From assembly GCA_002070265.1 (NCBI GenBank), contig MWCX01000083.1:78668-142667 (forward strand): DNA of 64,000 bases, read 5' to 3'. The notes under the pieces were generated by a model, which saw only the letters and a program-made list of their open reading frames with translations, made no database searches and had not been told where the DNA came from. Positions 57,465 through 64,000 of the stretch are shown piece after piece. Each line of letters starts with the position of its first letter. The stretch's first letter is position 1. The position numbers and the translations under genes are program-made. This DNA is from Bacteroidetes bacterium ADurb.Bin174 (GTDB lineage: Bacteria; Bacteroidota; Bacteroidia; Bacteroidales; Paludibacteraceae).

Positions 57465-59945
57465 TTATTTAAAATCCACTATTAATTTGACATTAAATTG
57501 TCGAGAAGTCAAATAATTAGGAACCGGAGATTTTAGTCCATAAATATCTGTTACCCAATAATATGAATTGACATTTTTGAAATTCATCAAATTAAAGACT
57601 TCTACATTCAACCAGATGCTTTGAAAATGTTTCATCCATTTTTTGTTCATCAAGGCATCTTTTCCACTGATTAATTGGCGGGAAACGCCTATGTCAACAC
57701 GTTTGTAGGCAGGCGCCCTGAAAGCAGCCCGATGTTGATTGTGACGTGGCGGACCATAGGGCATACCATCGGAATATATGAACTTTAATTGTAATTTATA
57801 ATTTGGGTTGGTAGGGAAGTAATCCTGAAACATCATAGAGAAGGCGTAACGTTGCTCATTGGGTCGGGATACCCATGATGGCCACACCATGGTTGAGGAT
57901 GTGATGTTACCGTCTTCATCGTAGGTATATTGCAGGTAACTGTCACCGATAATGTCTTCTTTCGAATTCATCAGCGAAAAATTAATCCATGAATCGGTTC
58001 CGGGCACCAATTCTCCAAAAAGTTTAAAATCTATTCCGGCTGTATAGGCTTTGGCATTATTTGATCCCGCATAGGTAATCTGAACATTATCAATATCGTA
58101 GGTGATGACACGATCAATAAGTTTCAGATAAGTTTCGGTAGTAAATTTAAAAGGACGACCAAATGCCCTGAAATAATGATCGCCTCCCAATATAAATTGT
58201 AAGGAACGCTGGGATTGGATATCCTTGTTCAAGGAAACACTGACATTACCCAATGCATCGCTGATTGTATCCCTGATTTCTTTGTAGAAAGGTGTTTGAT
58301 AATACACACCTGTTCCCAATCTGAAACTGAAATCTTGTTTCCAATCGGGGATGAAAGCCAAAGAAGCACGTGGGCTAACCAACAATTCCCGATTAAAATT
58401 CCAATAACTCAAACGAGCACCACCGGTTAAAGTAAAACCTCCGGCCCGGTTTCTCCATTTGTAAATGTCCTGAATATAAGCGGTGGTTCGCCAACTTGCA
58501 AGGGTGTTTTGTGATTTCAAATTATAATACAAATTCACAGATTGATCATCGTAGGGTAAAGAATAACCTGCTGAATCACGCCATTCCCATTCGCTGATAT
58601 AATCTCTGATGATTTCACGTTGCAGTGTAGCTCCCCATTGTAATTTATTGGAAATACCGTTGAATTCTCCTGTATGGCTGATGTTGGCTACTGTAGCTTT
58701 TAAAGTGTTGCGGGCGTGTTCGTGATATTTTCCAATCCCTAACAAGGCTCCTTCCTTATCTTCTTCTTTTAAATCCATTTTAATATCGTTGAGCCGATAT
58801 TCACCCAATATGTCAAAATTCTCATTTTCATCGGTTTGAAACACGGAACTTGTCAAACTGAGCTTGACATTTTGTTGTGGGCGAAAATGATAGCTCAATG
58901 CTCCAAAAGAAGTCCTGAACAAATCTTTCTCTTGTCCTTCGAAAAAGACAGTCATTTTTCTGCCGATATTATAAGTGCCGTAGGAGGTTTCCCGTGTTTT
59001 AGGTATAAAATTGAAAATATTTTGTGAGAAGTTTCCTAAGAAAGTCAATTCAGATTTATCTGTCAATTGATAAGTGAAGTATCCCTGATAATCAATAAAG
59101 GATGGTTTATATTCACCTTTGGTGTCCAATGATCCTAACAGATATTGGGACGTTTTATAGCGGATGCCGTGCAACTGTGTCAATTTATTATTTGAAGTAC
59201 CCAAATAAGCTGTTGCACCTAATAAACTAACCGATGCAGATGATTCAAAGGAGGCAGGTTTCTTATATTCAATATCCAATACCGATGACATTTTATCTCC
59301 GTATTCCGCATTGAAGGCACCGGATGAAAAGCCCACTTTTGCTACCATGTCCTGGTTTATAAAACTCAAACCCTCTTGCTGTCCGGCACGAATCAAAAGT
59401 GGTCTGTAAACCTCTATACCATTTACGTACACTAAATTTTCATCAAAATTACCACCCCTTACATTGTATTGCGAGCTGAGTTCATTATTGGAAGTCACCC
59501 CTGCAAAAGTAATGAGAATGGATTCGAAATTACCGGAGATATTGGGTATCAGCTTCGATTTTTCGGGATTGATATAATCCATTGTAGAAGTCTGTCTGCG
59601 CTGCGCAACCACTTCAAAATCTTGCAAGTTCACGTCAATGGCACGCAGTTCAACAGATATTTGCATAACAGCTTGAGTAGGATGCAAGGTATGTTTGATG
59701 GTTTCATATCCAAGCAAAGAAAAAACAATGGTCACTGAATCTTTTACTTCACCTGATAATTCGTAATAACCGTTGATGTTGGTGGTAGTTCCTATGGTCG
59801 TATTCTCAAAAAACACGTTGGCTAATTCAATTCCCCGATTGTTGGTGTCAATCACGTACCCAAATACCCTGAGTTTTGATTGAGCATGTGCAGGCACAAC
59901 AAGTAGTAATACGGCAAAAAGATATAATAAAGTTTTTCTTAACAT
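57465..59945 (-). CDS. TonB-dependent receptor with carboxypeptidase-like N-terminal domain
   Basis: 826 residues from ATG 59945 (MLRKTLLYLFAVLLLVVPAH AQS, a signal peptide); the in-frame ATG 36 bases upstream would place charged residues before it. A carboxypeptidase-like domain (about 25-105: VFGYVIDTNNRGIELANVFF), a plug (SKLIPNISGNFESILITFAG, YNVRGGNFDENLVYVNGIEV) and a barrel ending FNVKLIVDFK follow. No SusD partner or riboswitch; substrate unknown. Confidence 0.92.
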   Translation of the reverse strand: MLRKTLLYLFAVLLLVVPAHAQSKLRVFGYVIDTNNRGIELANVFFENTTIGTTTNINGYYELSGEVKDSVTIVFSLLGYETIKHTLHPTQAVMQISVELRAIDVNLQDFEVVAQRRQTSTMDYINPEKSKLIPNISGNFESILITFAGVTSNNELSSQYNVRGGNFDENLVYVNGIEVYRPLLIRAGQQEGLSFINQDMVAKVGFSSGAFNAEYGDKMSSVLDIEYKKPASFESSASVSLLGATAYLGTSNNKLTQLHGIRYKTSQYLLGSLDTKGEYKPSFIDYQGYFTYQLTDKSELTFLGNFSQNIFNFIPKTRETSYGTYNIGRKMTVFFEGQEKDLFRTSFGALSYHFRPQQNVKLSLTSSVFQTDENENFDILGEYRLNDIKMDLKEEDKEGALLGIGKYHEHARNTLKATVANISHTGEFNGISNKLQWGATLQREIIRDYISEWEWRDSAGYSLPYDDQSVNLYYNLKSQNTLASWRTTAYIQDIYKWRNRAGGFTLTGGARLSYWNFNRELLVSPRASLAFIPDWKQDFSFRLGTGVYYQTPFYKEIRDTISDALGNVSVSLNKDIQSQRSLQFILGGDHYFRAFGRPFKFTTETYLKLIDRVITYDIDNVQITYAGSNNAKAYTAGIDFKLFGELVPGTDSWINFSLMNSKEDIIGDSYLQYTYDEDGNITSSTMVWPSWVSRPNEQRYAFSMMFQDYFPTNPNYKLQLKFIYSDGMPYGPPRHNQHRAAFRAPAYKRVDIGVSRQLISGKDALMNKKWMKHFQSIWLNVEVFNLMNFKNVNSYYWVTDIYGLKSPVPNYLTSRQFNVKLIVDFK

Positions 59946-60252
59946 GTAATTTGATACTTCTTTGACAAAAAACGTATGCATTCAAATTTTATTACTCCAC
60001 ACAAAAGAATAAAACTACCCCAATCACACTTCTAAGACACCTTGCTGTTTTGTAGCTGAATATTCGTTTTGAGATAACCCCATCAATTATATGGGAAGTT
60101 TGATTTTTTTCTTTATTATTTCTCCGAAGTATAATATTGTAAGTTCTTAATGAGAACGATAAATAAGTTGCAAAGGTAAAAAAAATGATAATAAAATCAT
60201 TACCTTTGCACACTCTTATTAGTTCATAGTTCATAGTTCTTAGTTTATCAAC
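59946..60252. other. Divergent intergenic region with two inverted repeats
   Basis: Holds GTTCTTAATGAGAAC (60143-60157; GTTCT/AGAAC arms) and a palindrome at 60170-60209 whose arms GCAAAGGTAA and TACCTTTGC each contain a -7 element (TACCTTTG), facing outward. Right of it, repeated AGTTCATAGTTCATAGTTCT words belong to the modular intergenic repeat. The 113-codon ORF on the minus strand here has no family features and is not called. Confidence 0.5.
60170..60209. promoter_or_regulatory. Palindromic divergent -7 elements (TonB receptor / rlmB)
   Basis: TACCTTTG on the minus strand at 60172-60179 and on the plus strand at 60201-60208, mirror-symmetric, with ATGAT/ATCAT inside. The whole stretch can form a hairpin. 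Confidence 0.5.
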
Positions 60253-61038
60253 ATGCTTCCTCACTACAAAAACAAAGCTCGTCCACAAAAAGACATGATA
60301 TTTGGCATTCGTGCCGTGATTGAATCCATTCATGCAGGTAAAAATATTGATAGGATTTTACTGCGTCGCGATATGTCCAATGATTTGTATAAGGAATTGA
60401 TGCAATTAATCAAAGAACTGAACGTCCCTATTCAAAAGGTACCGGTTGAAAGGCTGAATCGTATTACGATGAAAAATCATCAAGGTGTTATTGCCTTCAT
60501 TTCACCGATTGTTTATCAACGTATAGAGGATATTATTCCAACGCTTTACGAGGAAGGTCGCAATCCTTTTGTTGTAGTATTGGATAATATTACTGATGTG
60601 CGAAACTTTGGTGCTATTGCCCGAACCTGTGAATGTGCCGGTGTAAACGCCATCATCATCCCTATGAAAGGTGGTGCTGCCATCAACGCAGATGCGGTAA
60701 AAACTTCTGCCGGTGCATTGTTGAGCATTCCCGTTTGTCGAGAGGATAGCATATCCAATGCTTTGAAGTATTTGGCTGCATCCGGACTAAAATTGGTGGC
60801 TGCGACCGAAAAAGCCGAACAGCATTATACGGCTGTTTCTTACAATGAACCTATTGCCGTTGTATTAGGTTCGGAAGATGTAGGCATTGATCCGTCACAT
60901 TTGCGCATTTGTCATGAGTTGGTGCGCATTCCCGTACTTGGCAACATTGAATCTTTGAATGTGTCTGTAGCAGCCGGAGTGATGTTATATGAGGCAGTGA
61001 GGCAGACCAATCCATCGTCGGTTAATGATAAGCTATAA
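60253..61038 (+). CDS. rlmB: 23S rRNA (guanosine-2'-O-)-methyltransferase RlmB-like
   Basis: 261 residues, SpoU (SPOUT) family. Substrate-binding N-terminal domain (IFGIRAVIESIHAGKNIDRI), then the knotted domain with LDNITDVRNFGAIARTCECA, VVLGSEDVGID and IPVLGNIESLNVSVAAGVML (motifs 1-3). Family members methylate G2251 of 23S rRNA. Its stop is two bases before the next ATG, so it is cotranscribed with the pseudouridine synthase gene. Confidence 0.93.
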   Translation: MLPHYKNKARPQKDMIFGIRAVIESIHAGKNIDRILLRRDMSNDLYKELMQLIKELNVPIQKVPVERLNRITMKNHQGVIAFISPIVYQRIEDIIPTLYEEGRNPFVVVLDNITDVRNFGAIARTCECAGVNAIIIPMKGGAAINADAVKTSAGALLSIPVCREDSISNALKYLAASGLKLVAATEKAEQHYTAVSYNEPIAVVLGSEDVGIDPSHLRICHELVRIPVLGNIESLNVSVAAGVMLYEAVRQTNPSSVNDKL

Positions 61039-61040
61039 CC

Positions 61041-61727
61041 ATGCACATCCTTTACGAAGACAATCACATCATTGCTGTTAATAAATCCTCATCAGATATT
61101 GTTCAGGGCGACAAGACGGGTGATATGCCTTTGTCTGAAGAAGTAAAGTTGTATTTGAAAAAGAAATACAACAAGCCCGGAGATGTGTTTTTGGGTGTCG
61201 TGCATCGTCTCGATCGTCCCGTCAGTGGGGTAGTGGTCTTTGCCAAAACAAGCAAAGCCCTGTCGCGGATGAATGAGTTGTTCAAAACTCGTCAGGTGGA
61301 AAAGGTTTATTGGGCAATAGTAAAAAATATGTCGGAAGATACGGAGGGAAGGTTGGAGCATTATTTACTTAAAAACGAAAAACAGAATAAGTCTTATGCC
61401 TACGATAAAATGGTTCCCAAAGCCAAGAAAGCCATCTTATCTTATCGATTGGTTGGTCAATCGGAAACATATTTTCTGCTTGAGGTTCGGCTCGAAACGG
61501 GTCGTCACCACCAAATACGTTGTCAACTTGCAAAAATAGGCTGTCCGATTAAAGGTGACTTGAAATACGGATTTCCACGATCCAATCGAGATGGAGGCAT
61601 TTCATTGCATGCAGGATATGTAGCATTCACTCACCCCGTTTCTAAGGAATTGATACAAATAGAAGCGCCTGTACCACAAGAAGATAAACTCTGGAAAGCA
61701 ATGGAGAAATTTATAACCTCCTCGTAA
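61041..61727 (+). CDS. RluA family pseudouridine synthase
   Basis: 228 residues, catalytic domain only (no S4 domain). Starts HILYEDNHIIAVNKSSSDIV, catalytic aspartate in GVVHRLDRPVSGVVVFAKT, and GRHHQIRCQLAKIGCPIKGD. Forms uridine isomer at an unspecified rRNA or tRNA site. Its 3' end overlaps the convergent GH10-like gene by 17 bases. Confidence 0.93.
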   Translation: MHILYEDNHIIAVNKSSSDIVQGDKTGDMPLSEEVKLYLKKKYNKPGDVFLGVVHRLDRPVSGVVVFAKTSKALSRMNELFKTRQVEKVYWAIVKNMSEDTEGRLEHYLLKNEKQNKSYAYDKMVPKAKKAILSYRLVGQSETYFLLEVRLETGRHHQIRCQLAKIGCPIKGDLKYGFPRSNRDGGISLHAGYVAFTHPVSKELIQIEAPVPQEDKLWKAMEKFITSS

Positions 61728-63237
61728 CTGCATAAACAGGGTTGCTTTCTTTTCTGTAGCGGTTTACGGAAGTTACTACAAAAGTATAATGCCCTTTTAA
61801 CTTAGGAAGATATTCATTCAGTTCTAAATAATTTTCCGTGGTTAAAGTGAGTATATTGGCAGGATCATTCATGCTGCCGATCTGTTTGCCTTTGAATGCA
61901 TAAACCACATAATAGGCGACTTGCAGACCCTCCTCTTCTTCAACAGCATCCCACATCAAATATGCATCTTTGTTATCTTTGATGACCTTCAAATTCTCCG
62001 GCTGTCTTGAAAACATACCCATGATGTTCGGATTTTCGGGACAAATGGCTTTGTGTTTATAAAAATTTGTTTGCAGACTGTCATTCAGTCCATGTAAGTT
62101 TTTTACAAATCTACTGGCACTGAAGAACATTGCACCGTTTACTTCAGGATATTGTTGATTCATGCGCAACTGGCGACATAATTCATTGGGCGTTTGCCAA
62201 GCAGTTCCTTTATTGATTTCTAATGCCGAAGCATATAAACCAATGTATAAGTTCTTGTGGTAAACGTTTTTGGACCACCAGTCAACCAAAACTTCGTAAT
62301 CTGCCACTGTTTTACCAATTTCCCAATATAATTGAGGGACTACATAATCAATATTGCCTTCGCGTAGCCATTTAAGAATATCGGCATACAAATCATCATA
62401 GTTCTGAACTCCTGCACGTGTGGCAGAACCGGCCGGATCAACATTGTCATTTCTCCAAACGCCAAAAGGTGAAATGCCAAAATCTACCCATGGCTTAGAA
62501 CTTTTGATGATTTGCTGTATATCTGCTATCACCATATCCACGTTGTTTCTACGCCAGTCACCCAAATTGGTAAAGCCTCGCGGATTCTTTTTAAAGGTCT
62601 CTACATCCGGAAATTCTTTCCCTTTTACAGGATAAGGATAAAAATAGTCATCCATATGCAAAGCATCAATATCGTATCTATCAACAATGTCTTTTACAAC
62701 CTTGCATAAAAACTCTCTCGTTTCATCCAGTCCGGGATTGAAATAATATTTTCCGTCATATTCCACAAACAAGTGCTTGCTTTTATGATAGAGATGCTCT
62801 TCACTCAAACTATTGATTCCATTATTGTTCAAAACACGATAAGGATTCAACCATACATGTACTTCCATGCATTTCTTGTGCGCCTCTTCTATGATAAATT
62901 GTAATGGATCGTAAAATGGATCAGGAGCTAAGCCGTGTGTTCCAGTAAGATATTTAGACCAAGGCTCCAACGTGGAAAGATACAACGCATCGGCAGTGGG
63001 ACGAATTTGAAAAACCACAGCATTGATGTTGTTGGCAGCCAACTGGTCGAGCATGCTTCTTAGGGCATCTTGCTGCTCTTTGGTTGAGGAGTTTTTGGGT
63101 GGCCAGTCGATATTCTCTACTGTAGCTATCCACACAGCACGCATTTCGCGTTTTTTATGGATGGAAGCACTTTCTAAGTGTGCAGTTGTAAAAATCAACA
63201 CAAATAAAATCGATACAACGGAAAATTTTGATTTCAT
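61711..63237 (-). CDS. GH10-like (GHL10) family protein with FN3-like C-terminus
   Basis: 508 residues with a signal peptide (MKSKFSVVSILFVLIFTTAH LESA). The barrel begins KREMRAVWIATVENIDWPPK and includes AVVFQIRPTADALYLSTLEP, VHVWLNPYRVL, IDALHMDDYFYPYPV and VPQLYWEIGK, as in glycosyl-hydrolase-like family 10. An FN3-like segment follows (about 395-508). Relatives act on peptidoglycan-type glycans, but activity is not established for this group. Confidence 0.9.
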   Translation of the reverse strand: MKSKFSVVSILFVLIFTTAHLESASIHKKREMRAVWIATVENIDWPPKNSSTKEQQDALRSMLDQLAANNINAVVFQIRPTADALYLSTLEPWSKYLTGTHGLAPDPFYDPLQFIIEEAHKKCMEVHVWLNPYRVLNNNGINSLSEEHLYHKSKHLFVEYDGKYYFNPGLDETREFLCKVVKDIVDRYDIDALHMDDYFYPYPVKGKEFPDVETFKKNPRGFTNLGDWRRNNVDMVIADIQQIIKSSKPWVDFGISPFGVWRNDNVDPAGSATRAGVQNYDDLYADILKWLREGNIDYVVPQLYWEIGKTVADYEVLVDWWSKNVYHKNLYIGLYASALEINKGTAWQTPNELCRQLRMNQQYPEVNGAMFFSASRFVKNLHGLNDSLQTNFYKHKAICPENPNIMGMFSRQPENLKVIKDNKDAYLMWDAVEEEEGLQVAYYVVYAFKGKQIGSMNDPANILTLTTENYLELNEYLPKLKGHYTFVVTSVNRYRKESNPVYAVTRRL

Positions 63238-63258
63238 GCAAGAGTTTTAAAATTTTTG

Positions 63259-63266
63259 CAAAGATA
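63259..63266 (-). promoter_or_regulatory. -7 element of the GH10-like gene
   Basis: TATCTTTG on the minus strand, 22 bases before the start codon. Confidence 0.5.
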
Positions 63267-63355
63267 ATGATTTGTGGTAAATGAATCATATGCTTCATTA
63301 CTCGTTTTTAGTAGCATAAAATCCAATAACCAACGCAATTAACAATTATATTGTG

Positions 63356-63363
63356 TACTTTTG
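63356..63363 (+). promoter_or_regulatory. -7 element of hisA
   Basis: TACTTTTG, 29 bases before the hisA ATG; no clear -33. Confidence 0.5.
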
Positions 63364-63391
63364 TTCTTTCAATTTTTAATGCTGATTACAA

Positions 63392-64000
63392 ATGATAGAA
63401 ATTATTCCTGCAATTGATTTGATTGATGGCAAGTGTGTTCGACTGTCGCAGGGCGATTATAGTCAGAAGACTGTTTATTACGATGATCCCTTGGATGTGG
63501 CAAAAATGTTTGAAGATGCAGGTATACGCAGATTGCATGTAGTGGACTTAGATGGAGCTAAAGCACAACATATTGTAAATCACAAAGTATTGGAAAGAAT
63601 TGCTACCCGTACCAATTTGGTAATTGATTTTGGAGGAGGATTAAAATCTGACGAGGATTTACGCATCGCTTTTGAATCGGGTGCAGACATGATTACCGGA
63701 GGTAGTATTGCCGTCAAAAATCCGGAAGTATTTACATCTTGGATCCAACAATTCGGTGCAGAGAAAATTATCTTGGGTGCTGATGTGAAGGACAGGAAAA
63801 TTGCAGTAAGCGGTTGGTTGGAAACTACCGACATAGATTTGATGCCCTTCATCCAAGAATATATGCAAAAAGGTATAAGTAAAGTAATCTGTACCGATAT
63901 AAGCAAAGATGGTATGTTAGAAGGACCGGCTATTCCCTTATATCAAGAGATGCTTCAAAAAGAACCGGAGATGTATCTAATTGCCAGTGGCGGCGTAAGT
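63392..64000 (+). CDS. hisA: Phosphoribosylformimino-5-aminoimidazole carboxamide ribotide isomerase, 3' end cut
   Basis: Fourth step of histidine synthesis. 203 codons visible of about 240: [20 protein letters not shown] with catalytic D8-region, [48 protein letters not shown], and [16 protein letters not shown] before the final ASGGVS. The beta/alpha barrel is continuous to the window end. The ATG at 63392 follows a -7 element. Confidence 0.96.
   Translation, partial: MIEIIPAIDLIDGKCVRLSQGDYSQKTVYYDDPLDVAKMFEDAGIRRLHVVDLDGAKAQHIVNHKVLERIATRTNLVIDFGGGLKSDEDLRIAFESGADMITGGSIAVKNPEVFTSWIQQFGAEKIILGADVKDRKIAVSGWLETTDIDLMPFIQEYMQKGISKVICTDISKDGMLEGPAIPLYQEMLQKEPEMYLIASGGVS

Noticed and set aside
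59992-60333. 113-codon minus-strand ORF upstream of the TonB receptor
   Set aside because: No family features; it crosses the palindromic promoter, the modular repeat and the start of rlmB.

Overview
The window is from a Bacteroidota chromosome, most likely order Bacteroidales. The evidence is a SusC/SusD polysaccharide utilisation locus, type IX secretion (T9SS) C-terminal sorting domains, a thiamine-riboswitch-controlled TonB receptor, promoters of the Bacteroidota type (TTTG, about 20 bp, TAnnTTTG), AT-rich spacers and few Shine-Dalgarno sequences. Genus cannot be decided from the sequence alone; a T9SS-bearing, Paludibacter/Dysgonomonas-like organism would fit.

1-8417 (minus strand): a branched-chain amino-acid operon in the order leader peptide, leuA, leuC, GxxExxY gene, leuD, DUF4143 ATPase, cimA, leuB (cut by the window edge). 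The leader encodes a 22-residue peptide with Leu-Leu-Leu and Ile-Ile-Ile-Ile-Leu-Leu runs, followed by mutually exclusive antiterminator and terminator stems, i.e. a ribosome-mediated attenuator. The second synthase resembles Leptospira citramalate synthase, so the operon should feed both leucine and isoleucine, which agrees with the leader codons. The operon is littered with repeats: four copies of a GC-rich palindromic element at gene ends (three read through as protein), a GxxExxY gene between about 117-bp direct repeats, and an ATPase gene whose promoter carries three 33-bp tandem repeats.

8421-28056: TPP riboswitch with TonB receptor; cysK and metY; a 7TM-HD phosphodiesterase-like protein; NlpC/P60 peptidase; LysE exporter; ligA; a DUF6913-like gene; dapA; a ketopantoate reductase; CCA-adding enzyme; and a glycogen/alpha-glucan trio (GH57, GT4, debranching enzyme).

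28204-42858: tRNA-Thr(CGT) followed closely by an ECF sigma factor, a FecR anti-sigma factor and a PUL: SusC with STN domain, SusD, surface lipoprotein, GH16, module protein, module+GH16, GH20, and a T9SS-sorted module protein. The PUL carries a repeated, unrecognised module of about 85 residues and shows domain shuffling between neighbouring genes.

43206-50651: a PAS/GAF sensor with a degenerate receiver domain, then amino-sugar metabolism (degenerate NagB fused to PIG-L, NahK-like kinase, GNAT, nagB) and a membrane-bound AraC-type regulator whose last codons come from a dispersed repeat. 50729-54945: divergent from that regulator is a T9SS protein with 11 repeats; two perfect 13-bp direct repeats 21 bp apart lie between them. 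54971-64000: LolC/FtsX-like permease, aminotransferase, TonB receptor, rlmB, RluA-type pseudouridine synthase, GH10-like protein and the start of hisA.

A modular intergenic repeat family made of short reiterated words (GTAGTT, GAAGTTA, TTCTTTG, GTTCCG...) occurs in at least six places.
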